Source: Cordilura impudica (Eukaryota > Arthropoda > Insecta > Diptera > Scathophagidae). From it: a DNA stretch of 64,000 bases. Both the position numbers and the translations under genes were made by a program. A model generated the notes under the pieces. It had not been told where the DNA came from and did not search any database. It saw only the letters and a list, made by a program, of their open reading frames with translations. The DNA lies in contig OY821521.1 of the NCBI GenBank assembly GCA_963682025.1, forward strand, positions 198,783,526 to 198,847,525, read 5' to 3'. The stretch's first letter is position 1. The number at the start of each line of letters is the position of its first letter. This document shows, one piece after another, positions 12,355-24,423 of this stretch.

Positions 12355-12941
12355 ATTTATTTATTTATTTTATTTATTTATTTATTTATTAACTATATAA
12401 TAATATATTAATATTTAATTAGTGGCTTTTGAGCATTAGCTACTAAGACCATCAGCCGTTTTCAAAAAAAATTCTAGTGACAACAATTTTTTTTAAATAA
12501 AGTATGAAAATATTTTCTAAAAATTAAATAAATAAGAAAAAATTAACTTGAAAAAAAATTAGTACTTTTTTTCAATTATATATTCTTCCTTTATTTACAT
12601 ATTTTAACAAATTTGATATTTACATATGAGATCTTATCTTTACATATAGATATTGCAACAAATAATATATAGGATCTAAGGATATTATATAGTTTTTAAT
12701 TTATTTTTTTTAATGATTTTTAAAGGAAAATGGGAGGAAAAAACCTTTATATGATTTAATATATTCAAATACTATCTGAAAATGTTTATATGCTTACAGG
12801 AGGTTTATTAGTAATAATAGACCTCTATAAGCATATAATTTTCAATTTGGTGATTTCTTTTTTAATTTTACGTTATTTCTATACATTCTCTTAGCAGTGG
12901 GTAAGAGGGAGGAATTTTCAATTTTGGCAAAGTAATTGTTA

Positions 12942-15520
12942 TTAATCCTTGATATCGATCATTTTTTCATAACCGGTTTCTTCATGAAGAAGATTTGTAG
13001 GATACCTCCAGGGCTTTTTATATATCATTTTAAGACATTTGTTTTGTATAATTTGTAAGCGTTTTCGGTGACAGTTGGCAGCGTCACTACAAATAGGACA
13101 CGCGTATGTTAATATTGGCCTTATAACACTTTTGAAGAGTGGATTTTTGTTTTGGTGGTTTAGAAATGACCTCCTATTTAGTAGTGGCCATAATGCTTTA
13201 AATGATTTTATAGCTTTTTGGCACGTAGCCATAATATGTTGTTTAAATGTAAGCTTTTTGTCCAAGACAACTCCGAGATATCTGACATCGTTAAGTACAT
13301 TTATGGTATTATTTCCCATAAGAAGATGACGTCTTGGCAGTCTTTTGGGAGATTTGTTGAATGGAAAAATTATTGCTTGGGTCTTGTTTGGATTAATTTT
13401 GATTTTCCATTTGTGGAAATATTTACTGCAATTTACAAGACCCTTTTCCAGCGCACTTGAAAGTTTGTTTGAAGAAATTAACGCAGTATCATCTGCGTAA
13501 TAAGCAATTTTCATATATTTTGGGACTTTAAAATCGGATGTATATATCGAGTAAAGCAATGGCGACAAGACTGATCCTTGAGGTAACCCTGAGGTAATGG
13601 TTTTTGGAGTTGATGTTTCATTATTAATCGCAACTTTAAAGTTTCTGTCGTGAATGAAATCTGAAATAAGTTTACATAAGTGTTTTGGTATATTTGCATC
13701 AAGAAGTTTAAATAAGAGGCCATTATGCCACACGGTTCAAACGCTTTTTCAATATCTAACAATATTAGACCCGTTGAACGTTTATTGCTTTTATTGGTGA
13801 TTATTTGATTTTTAATCCTGTGTATTTGGTGAGTAGTGCTATGCTCTTTTTTAAATCCAAATTGTTCTTTAGCAACAATAGAATTGGTCATTACAAATTC
13901 ACTAAGACGAGAATGTAGTATTTTTTCAAATATTTTACCTAAGTTACTTAATAGACTAATAGGTCTATAGCTATTTGGGATATTTTTTGGCTTACTAGGT
14001 TTGTTGACAGCTATAACCTTAGCATTTTTGAAATGGTTTGGGAAATAATTGAGTTTGATGCAGCTGTTAAATATTATAACCAGTAATTTTAGAGCTTTGA
14101 GTGGTAGTTTCTTTAAGAGCAGGTTGGGAACATTGTCAAAAACAGGGGATTTTGAGCGTTTTATTGATGAGACAATATTCATTACTTCTTCAAGAGATGT
14201 ATAAATTGCAGATTCAGAACTGGGATTTTCCTTCTTAAAATTATTTACTGTTGTATTTATTAGTGTATCTGCCGAGTGGTTATAGTTCGAAGTGAGGTTA
14301 TTTGCTTGGACAAATGTATTTGCCAGGACTTCAGCCTTGTCCTTATCAGATGTTATTTTTGTATTTCCAACTTTAAAGTGAGCTATTTGATTTTTTCCTT
14401 TTCCTCGCAAGTTCCTGCTTATTTTCCAAAATGGTTTATAACCTGGTTTTAAATTGGATAATAATTGAGACCATTTCTTATTGCGCTCCGAATTAATACT
14501 TTTATCAATCATGTTACTTAGAAACTTAGTACATTGATTATAAAAAGTTTGCTCGGCTATATTTGAAGATCGTTGGCTTTTTCTTTTAAAGCTTCTTCTT
14601 AGTTTTATATATTTCACAGTACTTTCTGGTAATGTGTAATTATTTTGTTGATTTATTTTAGGTGCAGACACATCCCTTGCTTCGAAAAATACATTTATAA
14701 ATTTTTGGATTTCCTGATCAATTACTGCCTTGGTATTGTATATATCGGAATATAACGTGATTTTATTGTCTAAAAAATTCATATAAATGTTCCAGTTGGT
14801 TGCACTATAATCATAATAATTGAGGTCAACCTGCAAGACCATTGACCTTTTAAGTGTGCATATAATGGGGCGATGGTCTGGTGGTATTTCGTAATGCATT
14901 GTTTTTACGTCTATATTTAAAGCGGAGTTGCTTTAAATAATATCGACTGTGGATGCTTCGCAATTTTGTTGATGGGGGAATAGGGTTGGACTATTAGGAC
15001 AGTGTATGAAAAAATTGCTTGATTGCTGTAGATTGTTCAGTGCAATTCCTGCCGTATTATTTGAACGGCAATTCCAAGAACAATGTTTGGCATTTAGGTC
15101 ACCAAAAACTATATATTCTTTGGTGGAAGGTGTTAGGTTCAAGATATCAGCACAGAAGTTATGAGTACATCTTGGTGAATATAACGAAGATACAACGATA
15201 GGTCAATTATTTATAACTTCAATTGAGATGTTTTCGATTGATGAGGTGTTTGATATAAAGAGGTTTTTATGAGCGACAGATTTATGAATTAACAAAGCTA
15301 CTCCTTCTCCTCTTGCATCTGTTCTGTCACTTCTATATAAATAATAATTTTTAAAATAGGGTCTATGATTTTCTGAAAAAAATGTTTCATTCAAAGACGC
15401 TATTTTAATATTTTCTCGTTCAATTAGTATCTCAAATTGTTTTAATTTAGGAAAGTTTTAAATGCCATTAGCATTCAAGTGAAGCATTTTGAATTCGTTA
15501 AAATTATTAGTATAATCCAT
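12942..15520 (-). pseudogene. LINE ORF2: endonuclease and reverse transcriptase, frameshifted
   Basis: This protein would nick target DNA and copy the element RNA into it. The ATG at 15,520 overlaps the end of ORF1 by 14 nt. The endonuclease comes first: a LHLNANG start interrupted by a stop, then ASLNETFF, RGEGVALLIH (near 15,300), GDLNAKHCSWN (near 15,090) and DHRPI (near 14,880). The reverse transcriptase follows: SYRPISLLSNLGKIFEKIL, QFGFKKEHSTTHQ (near 13,860) and LLDIEKAF. A one-base frameshift near 13,735 then leads into SGLPQGSVLSPLLYSIY, YADD (near 13,490) and LGVVLDKKLTF. The C-terminal thumb ends in a TAA/TGA-delimited frame at 12,942. The catalytic YADD is intact, but there are at least three stops or frame changes in the endonuclease plus the polymerase frameshift. 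Confidence 0.88.
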
Positions 15521-16632
15521 GGGCGTATTTTACCATTGACATTACAACTTCGATTTGTTGTACTTTTGAAGTGCACCTATACAAATCATCCATAGCTGTA
15601 GTGAAAATATCAAAAAGCTCATCGATGTTAAATAAATCGTTGTTTGTTCTCAGCTGGTTATCATATGTGGCTTTGCTGTTATTTATTGTGTTATTATTGA
15701 TGTTATTACAATTTGAGTTGTTGTTTCTTAAATTAGGGAAATCTTCTACCTTTAATTGAAATGAGTTATTTTGTTGTTGTTGTCTGCTATTGTTCTGACT
15801 TTTAGAAGTTACTCTTGTTCTAGTTTCCAAATAGAGAGAACGTAACGGACAATTGATGTCGTTTGCAGAGTGATCAGTTCTCTCTTTTCCATGTTTTTTG
15901 CAATTAAAGCATGTAAAAACAGCTGGTCTTTTTTCATTTGTGTTAAACGGACACACACTTGTATGATGTTGTTCTGCAAATATCATACACGCAGCACTTC
16001 GATGGCAATGTTCACCGCCATGGCCATACATTAAGCAGTTCCAGCATTGAGTTGGTTTATTTCTGGATCTAGATTTGTATTTTTTCCAAGAAATTATAAT
16101 ATTGGAAATTGTCCTTACATTTTTTAAGGCAGTTGGGTTAAAATTTTTACGATAAATTGAATTTTGTAAACAGCATTGTTGTTCGAACTGAATTTGGTGA
16201 CTATTTCAGCCACGGAGGAAGGGGATAGGTTGTAGTTTTTTAACTCTTCGGTGATGTCCTCAAAGTTTATGCGGGGTAAACCGTGTAGAAACGCTGTGTA
16301 TAACCTATTATCTTTGGAGCCATATGAATGAACTCCATTTTACTCTCTTTAAGAATTTGCTTGTAGCATTCGTACAATTCTTTAGTTGGAGCAAAAATTT
16401 TGGTACCAATTGAAGTACGTTTGAAAATACAATCTTTACCAAGTAGATTTTGTATTTCTGCAAATGAGGCGTTGGCTTCTACAACTATAGTTGGAGGTTT
16501 GTGTTGTTTAATATCTTTAATATTTGATGCAGGAGTTACGTCCATATCATTGAGGCCAGCAAGCAGGCTAAATCTGTTGCTGGAAGTTGACGCGATGTTC
16601 GGGTTAACAAAACCCGGAGGAAGTTTTGTCAT
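15507..16632 (-). pseudogene. LINE ORF1: zinc-knuckle RNA-binding protein, frameshifted
   Basis: The frame opens at 16,632 (MTKLPPGFVNPN) and carries a domain of the type that precedes the zinc knuckles in insect LINE ORF1 proteins (HGLPRINFEDITEEL after a frame change near 16,267). A perfect CCHC knuckle is visible: C-x2-C-x4-H-x4-C in CWNCLMYGHGGEHC. A second knuckle has lost a Cys (CMIF...HHTSVC), and a third Cys/His cluster follows (CFNCKKHGKERTDH). The tail is Gln/Asn-rich. The frame is broken at least twice between 16,270 and 16,030. It ends with a TAA that overlaps the ORF2 start. It would package the LINE RNA. Confidence 0.8.
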
Positions 16633-16680
16633 CTTCTTGTTCGCAAGGAGCTTTCTTAAAATATAGTACTTAAGTGAAGG

Positions 16681-16996
16681 AAATTAAATAAAAAAAACTT
16701 TTTTGGAAAACATTTTCTAAAAATAAAAGTGTTTTAATATAAAAAAAAATTAAAATTTAAAAAAAAAATAAAATCAAATATTTAGTAATTGCAGCAAATT
16801 AAATTGGAGAAACGATTTTTTTTAATTTTTAAAATTATTTTCAAAAATAATTTAGATAATTGAAAACAATATCAAATCTAATATCTTAATTTCAAGCAAA
16901 TTTGGTAAAAATGAAAATTATTTAAGGAATAATTTTTGAATGGAAATACGTCATAGAACATTTATTATAGCATCCACGGCACTGTGCAGAAGATAT
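16681..16996. other. AT-rich DNA, nothing recognised
   Basis: Poly-A and poly-T-rich sequence upstream of the LINE. It may include an unrecognised part of its 5' UTR. Confidence 0.4.
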
Positions 16997-17130
16997 ATAT
17001 TAGGGTGGGTCAAGTTGTAGGGGGCCGAAAACATCTCCATGGGTTTATCGCGATTCTGGTAATATGGGCCATAACAAGTATATTTGGCCAAGGAACCATA
17101 CCTCTAAGATCATTTTCGACCATCCGATCA
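16997..17130 (+). repeat. Family H repeat fragment
   Basis: ATTAGGGTGGGTCAAGTTGT, GGGGGC, TCGCGATTCTGGTA, GGAACCATACCTCTAAGATC and ATTTTCGA match in order the start of the minisatellite-bearing element near 25,447-25,545. Here the 103-bp unit is present only once and partially. Confidence 0.7.
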
Positions 17131-17853
17131 AAGAACTGAACGAATAGACACCACTAAATCGGTATTCACCACAAAATAAATACATATGAGGTAAAGTTCA
17201 ACTTTCCTTACAATTGAACACTGAGTTGGTAAGCACGACCACAATAAAAAATATTATTATAATCTAACTCAATCTTTAACTTCTCGTTTTCCAATTTTCT
17301 AACCCTACGAACGAACTCCTTTGTAATTGTTCATGCCGAGCAGTTATAAACCATTTTGAAAAAGGCTTGGAATTAACATCAACCAAATTTACAGTCCACA
17401 TCATAAACAGACTACGCAGTCTCAACATTCCCCAAACCAGCCTTTTTACGATGAAGATATTTTCATGATATTTTCCATAAAACTCATTAAAATGTAAAAA
17501 AAAATTATTGAAAATGTGTATACCGGGTTTTTTTGGGTCCGGAAATCCATTTTTCACATTTATTTTTGTTTTTAACAGCAGCCAGGGCGCGTTTTCGTGT
17601 TTTTTTTGTGAAAAATTGTATAAATTATTGCACAAATCGACGAATCTTTGACTTTCCCATATTTAAAATAGCCCAAAATATTCAACGTTGAAAATTAAAT
17701 TGAATTAAATAGTTCACAAGTTAAGAGCTACAAAATGATATTAATCAATTTTTGTTTCATGGTGAAGTGTCAGGAATAAATATATTTACAATTATTTTTA
17801 AGAAACATTTTTACCTAAATGCATTTTCTGAACAAAAATTTTTACTTTGCTAA
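17131..17853. other. Unassigned DNA with weakly coding-like frames
   Basis: The minus strand holds an open frame of 119 codons (17,635-17,276). The plus strand reads about 60 codons without a stop over 17,280-17,470, including NHFEKGLELTSTKFTVHIIN. I recognise neither product. The composition is less A/T-biased than its surroundings, so it could be a decayed gene or transposon fragment, but chance is equally possible. Confidence 0.3.
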
Positions 17854-18219
17854 TCTATAATATTAATAGGCTAGGCGATTTCTTGTGACCGATGTTTTGT
17901 TCTACCATTTTATCCCGACTTTGACCAAACGTGTATTATTTGAAAGGTGTTTCTTTTAAGCCGTTTTTCAGATTTACAGATTTTTAAATTTTTTCCTTAA
18001 TTTGGAGTAAATTGCATTTAAACTTGCTACTAACACATACATAAAATTATACATTGCTATGTGTGTTTTATTTAATTTGTTCATGTGTTTGTTAATGAGT
18101 TTGTTATCTTCATTTACAATACTAATAAACCACAAAACTGTTGGTTTGTGAATTGGCTAAGTTAAAAAATAAAGCTCACTAGAAATTGCACTCATATTTC
18201 GAGCACTGGAATCTGCTAA
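17854..18219 (+). mobile_element. Family C non-autonomous Helitron, copy 2
   Basis: Begins A|TCTATAATATTAATAGGCTA and ends ATTTCGAGCACTGGAATCTG then CTAA|T. Length is 366 bp. It has the same TC start, near-terminal palindrome and CTRR end as the other C copies. It has no coding capacity. Confidence 0.88.
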
Positions 18220-18560
18220 TTATTATTAATAAAAAAAAACTATACCGACTTAACGGTAACAATTATATTTGTTTGTAACAAACATCAACATCAAAACCAT
18301 TAGTTTTATTTATATCTGAATATTTGTATAATTACTTATAGCTGTGATATTAAAGCACTTCTTAAGTTGAGAAAAATTATGTAAAAACCATGAACACCAG
18401 ACTCTAGCTGTATTTTTAGTGATTTTTTAAAAAGAACTGGTGTCGTTAAAACTGACATTCAAAAATTATTATTCTCAAAAATATTATTTCATATCAAAAA
18501 AGTGCAACGATATCTTGTTGGAAGAACGATTTCCCTACAAAAATTAATATAGAACCGGAA
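18220..18560. other. AT-rich DNA, nothing recognised
   Basis: No repeat family, gene or RNA gene identified. Confidence 0.4.
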
Positions 18561-19117
18561 AGTAAATCGGTGTAGCTCGACTCTGCGATACCGTACACCA
18601 TGCGTTTAGGGAATTGGTCTTAGGCCAACTATTTGGGTAAAGAAAATTAGCATCAACCAAATTTGGGTGGAATTTTGAAAAAGTTCATATGCGATGCTAT
18701 ATTTTTGTGGGGACTAGGTCGAAAAGTAGACCGATCTGGGCCTTATTTGATAAAGTTACTTGTTTTTTGTAATAACATATGCAAACCAAATTTGAGAAAA
18801 ATCTATTGAATATTTTGGTCTTTGATTGAAGTTTAAGTGAAGATCGGTAAGCAGCTTTATAAGGGGGCTATGACTAAGAATTGTCCTATGGGTTTTTTTT
18901 TTGGACTACTAATTAATGGATGTAATACACACACATACAAACCCAATTTGACCGAGATCTATATGATAATTTGGATATTATGACAATTTAAGTTGATCGC
19001 TTAGAGGTCATTTGTATGGGGACTAGTTCTGAACATGTCCACAAATTTCAACAGCGTTCGTCCTATGGCCGATTTAAGCTTATATACGGAATTTCATCAA
19101 AATATATTCATATTTGG
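18561..19117 (+). mobile_element. Family B repeat, copy 3, 3'-truncated
   Basis: Starts AAGTAAATCGGTGTAGCTCG...GATACCGTACACCATGCG and follows the B body as far as TTTCATCAAAATATATTCAT. The GGAC/AGAC run and 3' hairpin are missing. Confidence 0.85.
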
Positions 19118-19390
19118 TTTAATTATGTCTTATTTTGGCAAAGTTGAAATAAGTTCCATATCGCGTTAAATACCGCCCTATTTTTATGATAATTTTGTTC
19201 ATTTCATGTTGCATTTCATATTTAACATTTCTAGGTGCTCTCAAAGTCGAATTATACTCTCTTGCACCCCAGATTAATCATTTGGTCCATTCTGCACTGT
19301 CTTAAATATATCTCTTACATTGCCAAAAAAAAATTATCCTTTCTATTATTAGAAAATATATACATGATCTCGAACCAAACACACATCTGT

Positions 19391-20674
19391 GGGGCATAAT
19401 TCCTGAACGGTCCCAAAAAAAGAGTCGATGTTGTTCGATTTTGATAAAATTTTGGAAAAATGTTGCTGCAGTGCATAGCAGTCAAAATCCGAAATATTGA
19501 AGGCTTCGATGCAATATTTTCAGAATTACAGGTTTGGGAAGTTTTGTGTTTCTAAAAAAATGCTTTTTTCATTATTGTTATATTTTTTTATACAATTTAT
19601 TAAAATAAAAAGAAAAAAGTGATTCTAAAAGTATTTTTGACGGGCTTTACAATGCCGATATCGCGATTTTATTTTGGCCGATATTTGACCTTTAAATTCA
19701 AGGTCAAATTAGTAAATTTGATGTAACTCAAAACACCCCCTTTTAATTTTTTTTAAATTATTTTTATTCAAAAGCTTGTATTTTTTGCTATTATGTGTCA
19801 AAAATTCAGAGTGGCTGGTACAACAGTCTCTGAAATATCAAATTTTTAAGATAACCGTTGCTATTAATATTGTTGTATGCATACACTTTGTTACTTTGTA
19901 ACATAAAAAAGTTGATGTAGGCAATCTATTCATTTTCTTATTAAACGATTCAAAATTAATGTAAAAAAATATAAAAAAAGGAATATTAAAAAAATAATAA
20001 ACAATACAATGAAAAAACCACAAAAAAACTTACAAAACGAATAAGAAAAAAATTAAGAAAATTAAAAATAAAATAAAACGATTTAAAACAAATAAATTAA
20101 CTTAAGGTGCGTTCAGACTACGCAAATATTTGACCAAATAAACGTAACCCCTAAATAATGTATAATTTTCCTTGTATAATTTTCATTAAGTTATACAATA
20201 TATGATATAGAATATAGTTAAATATATAAAATATTACTAATGTAATAAAACATAACTTAACTTTGTCTTTTATATATCATGTAAGATTGAATAAAACTTT
20301 CATAAAACTAGGGGTTACGTTTATTTGGTCAAATATTTGCGTAGTCTGAACGCACCTTTAGTAATCGTTTTTTTTACATTTTGCTTGCGGAAAGTAATCA
20401 AAATCGTTGGAACTGGAAAACTTTTTAAGGATTAGTCTTCCATCATCACTTGGTACAAAAGCATGGTACTGCAACGTCCCTTTTATTCTAGTTGCATTAT
20501 CAAACCTTTTTAGAAACACAAAACTTCCCAACCCTGTAATTCTGAAAATATTGCATCAAAGCTTTCAATATTTCGGATTTTGACTGCTATGCATTACAGC
20601 AACATTTTTCCAAAATTTTATCAAAATCGAACAACATCGACTTTTTTTTTGGGACCGTTCAGGAATTATGCCCC
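19391..20674. mobile_element. Element J: long-TIR transposon with nested MITE
   Basis: About 165-bp terminal inverted repeats at 19,391-19,556 and 20,510-20,674 begin GGGGCATAATTCCTGAACGG. They are near identical by eye. CTGT flanks both ends (19,387-19,390 and 20,675-20,678), a possible 4-bp target duplication. The interior has no transposase, so it is non-autonomous. A 4-bp duplication would fit Sola or Chapaev-type elements, but the superfamily is unproven. A second transposon sits inside at 20,105-20,357. Confidence 0.8.
20105..20357. mobile_element. Element M: 253-bp MITE with perfect 49-bp TIRs
   Basis: The first 49 bases, starting AGGTGCGTTCAGACTACGCA, recur exactly as the reverse complement at the other end. 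TTA flanks both sides (20,102-20,104 and 20,358-20,360). A 3-bp TTA/TAA duplication is characteristic of PIF/Harbinger elements. Perfect TIRs suggest recent insertion. The middle is plain A/T-rich DNA. Confidence 0.9.
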
Positions 20675-20745
20675 CTGTATACAATGACTAAATTTTATAA
20701 ATTTAATAGAAAATTTATTATTTCAATTTAAAATTTTTAAGTTTA

Positions 20746-23700
20746 TTTTACCCTCCACTCCAGTGTGCAGAGGGTATATATAAGTTTGTCATTCCGTTTG
20801 TAATAATTAGAAGAAAAAAATTTGGACCCCATAAAATATATATATTTCTGATCCTTATAACAACCGGAGTTGATACAGCGATGTCCGTTCGTCGTCTGGC
20901 CGTCTATGGAAATCAGATGGCGGCATCAATCGGGCAGCTAGGGTGCTCGCTGACATAAAAAATGATTCATTAACATTCTGAAAAGTTTGCTATTTAAAAT
21001 CGTCCAAATCGGTCGATTAGGGCCCGAGATTTGAATGAAGAACTAAAAAAAGTCTTGAAAAAATATAATTTTCTATGTTGTTCTTGTCACGATCACGCCC
21101 TCAATAGGATAGCTAAGGTTATCACTTTTAGTGAGAATGATTCTCCAAATTCATGGGAAGATTTCTATATCAAAAATCATTAAAATCGGTGGAACAGGTC
21201 CAGGGAAATCTCTGAAAAAGTAAAAAAAAAATTAAAAATATGATGTTTCTATAGTGTTCTTGTTGTTATTCTAAATGTTATATTGTTGTCATAGCTGGAC
21301 TTGTTGTTTTGTGGTCGTTGTGGTAATAATATAATAAAAACTAACCCTTTGTACATTTTTTTATCAACTCATTTCTGTCATTGCCACGAGCCTGCCTGCA
21401 AAGTTTCAGATCGATTTGGTCACGGGAAAGTGATTAAAATCGATCCAAAATTTTTTCGACAAGCAGACACTACGAGTTAATATAAAGGGAGTAAAAATTC
21501 ACCAGCATCTAAAGCAAATAATGCTAAAATACCTAGTTGTTAATAAAAAGAAAACAATGTAAATTTAGCAAAAAAAAATTTTATGTATTAATTTATTTAA
21601 AGAGAAAGACACAAAAATAACGTTTGATGTTGTATTTTTGTGTGTAATATTTACATATACATACATGAACATATTAAATAATACAAATAATACACATATA
21701 TTCTATATATGTATATCCATAATAACTGCATGTTAGAAATAAATCGGTATATTATTTTATTTACATAAAATTCTGCAATATTTCGTTGTGGGGAAAATAC
21801 ATTTCTTTTGCATTAACAGAGTGTCACTTCATTTTGCTCAACGTGACTATGCCACAGTAGATGGCGCCACAGTTTTTGTTTGTTCTAATTAGCTTTGCAA
21901 TAGTTATTTCTATTTTAACATGAATGCTAATATTTTCAACTGGATATCATACAGAACAATGTTAAAAGTATACACGGGCTGGTCTTTTATTTCATACGTT
22001 TTTTCATTACGTCATTTCATTTCTTTACAAAATAGGGTTACCGAGTTCATCAATGAGTTTTTTGCTTTCAAAACAGTTCTACATAGTTATATAGAATTAT
22101 TATTCTGCTTTACCTACAAAATATCTGATTGCGATTACATCTAATTTTTAAAAATTGTTTATAATTACTAAAGCATTATTATTCACATAAATGCAAAATT
22201 GCACTTTTTAAATTTTCCATTCAAATTTAAAAAAATATTAATTCTAAAAACTATACGACTATACCATACCCTATACCATGCGTTTAGAAACCCTATCTCT
22301 TAGGCCCAACTAACTGGACATAGAAAATAAGCAAAAACCAAATTTGAGTGGGATTTTTATTAATTTTTTTGGCTGCAGATATGAAAAAGTTCATATCGGA
22401 TGCTATATCTATATGGGGACTAGGTCCAAAAATGGACTAATCCTGATCATGTTTGGTAAAGTCTCTTGTATTTTCCAAAAATATATACAAACAAAATTTG
22501 AGAAGAATCAGTGCATTATTTTTGTTTTTAATAGATTTTAGTGAAGATCGGGAAGCAGACTATATGGGGCCAAAGGGATCATTTTTGGACTACTCATTAA
22601 TGGATGTAATGAACGCATACAAACCCAATTTGAGTAAGATCTATATGACAATTTGGATCTTATGGCAATTTATGTCGATTTCATAGGGGTAATTTGTATG
22701 GGGGCTAGGTCTGAACATGGACCGATTCTCACCAATTTCAATACAGTTCATCCCATGGCCGATAAAAGCTTATATACCAAATTTCATCTAAATATATTCA
22801 TATTTGTGACCTGCATTTTAATTAAAAGGTTTACATGGGCACACAGACGGACGGACGGACGGACAGAATCAAAAAGTGATTCTGATTCGATCGGTATAAT
22901 TAAAGATGGGTCTAGGTCAAATATTTTTGGTTGTTACAAACAGCAGCACAAAGTCATTATACCAAACCACATAGTGGTATAGGGTATAAAAATTTCCAAT
23001 TATAAATTACAATTAAATGAATTTCAGAAAATCATATCAAAACGTCGGAAATTATAATTTTAAATTTATTCGTTAAACACAAATTGAAATTCCAAAAAAA
23101 AACACCAAATACCTGTGTTTACATTTAAAAAATTTTTACATTTAAAAAAATATTGACATTCAGGAGAAATTAATAGTTTTCAGTACCGCGATTCAGTAAC
23201 TTCTTTTAACGATAGTCGAATCGTTAAAAAAAAGAAAATAGCAAAATTATCAGTAAAATTTTTAAACGATATTCGCTATTGTTAAAGTCAGCTGGTGTTG
23301 TTATCTAAACGACAACCATTTTTGTGTTGTTTATTCAATCGATAAAAACTTAAATTTTTAGGTTGAAATGTCATACATAAACAAAAATCATAAAATAGTG
23401 AAAATATGTTGCTTCTATTAAAAAACCTTTTTATATATAAAAAAATAATTAAATAGCATATTCAATTCATTATTTCATTTTCAAATAAATACACAGAAAT
23501 ATTAGTAAAAAAATAAAGATATTAAACATCAACATATAATCATTCTATCAAACACGAAGTAATTTGTTTTTTTCTATTCTTCTTTGTGTTTTTCGCTTAT
23601 TTTGACAGAGATGCCACTCGTTTACAATTTAAATAAATAGAAAAATAGATTTGTCGACTGTCGTTAAGATGTGTACACTTAGTGAATCACTTAATCCTTA

Positions 23701-24423
23701 GTGCAAACAACAATAGCTGTCGACATATTTTGCGATTGTCGGATCGTTGAAATTCTGTCGGATCGTTGAATTCGCACTACAGAAAACATTAATTTAAATT
23801 CAATGAATTTTAGAAAACCTCAAATGATATTTAAGAATTGCGAACATAAAAATTGTTACATAAATAAATGCAATTTGATGAGAATGTTATTTATACATAT
23901 ATTATTTTTCACAATTTTTTTTTGATGAATATTTGAAGTTTTTCAGAAAAAAAAAGATAACAAATTATTTTATTTAAAATTTTTGCGATATTTGGTTTTT
24001 TGCGTTTGGCATCCCTAATTTAATTATTTATTATTATAAATTTATTCTCTATGTTTTCCAAATATGGCAATATTTTTTTGAAAAAAAAAGTTGAGAGAGC
24101 TTTTTTCGGTTATTATTTTGTTACTCCATCTGACCTATATGGCCGCAATGAAGAAATATTTGGCCAGTTAAAAGCCAAAAAAGCACGATTTAATGCTTAT
24201 AGCCACCCTACACAACCATTACCTTTGCAATGGAGGTTAGGGCGAGCTATTTAATTAGCAAAAACTAAATTAAACGAGAAGTTATGTCATATAACCGGAA
24301 ACGCATGCATATAGGAAACGCATGCATATTTTTCCAATATTTTGTTTACATTTATTATCAATACTCAAACCGATGTGGAGGGTATCAAAGATTCGGCACA
24401 GCCGAATTTAACACTCTTACTTG
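20746..24423 (-). mobile_element. Family A large repeat, copy 2, with nested B
   Basis: Reverse copy of family A. It opens with TACCCTCCACTCCAGTGTGC, the complement of the A 3' end, and closes with GGAGGGTATCAAAGATTCGG, the TTCGGC...GCCGAA hairpin and CACTCTTACTTG. A GGAC/GTCC-type run lies near 20,884. A B repeat interrupts it at 22,253-22,992. The G insertion seen in copy 1 is absent here. Confidence 0.88.
22253..22992 (+). mobile_element. Family B repeat, copy 4, complete, nested in A
   Basis: Complete B: start ATACGACTATACCATACCCT, body, four GGAC units near 22,850, and 3' end ACCACATAGTGGTATAGGGT then ATAAAAA. The flanks are both family A sequence (CTAAAAACT before and TTTCCAATTATAAATTA after), so B inserted into A with loss of about ten target bases. 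Confidence 0.88.

Larger units (their letters stand above)
12355..16680 (-). mobile_element. Jockey-superfamily LINE, nearly full length, broken
   Basis: Read on the minus strand, a 5' region near 16,680 leads into ORF1 (nucleic-acid-binding protein) and then ORF2 (endonuclease plus reverse transcriptase). About 550 bp of AT-rich 3' UTR follows, ending in a (TAAA)n tail at about 12,355-12,392. The (TAAA)n tail, two ORFs with a short overlap, an APE-type endonuclease and a YADD polymerase point to the Jockey/LOA/I group of LINEs. Frameshifts and stops in both ORFs show it is not autonomous now. The flanking target duplication was not resolved in the A/T-rich context. Confidence 0.85.
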
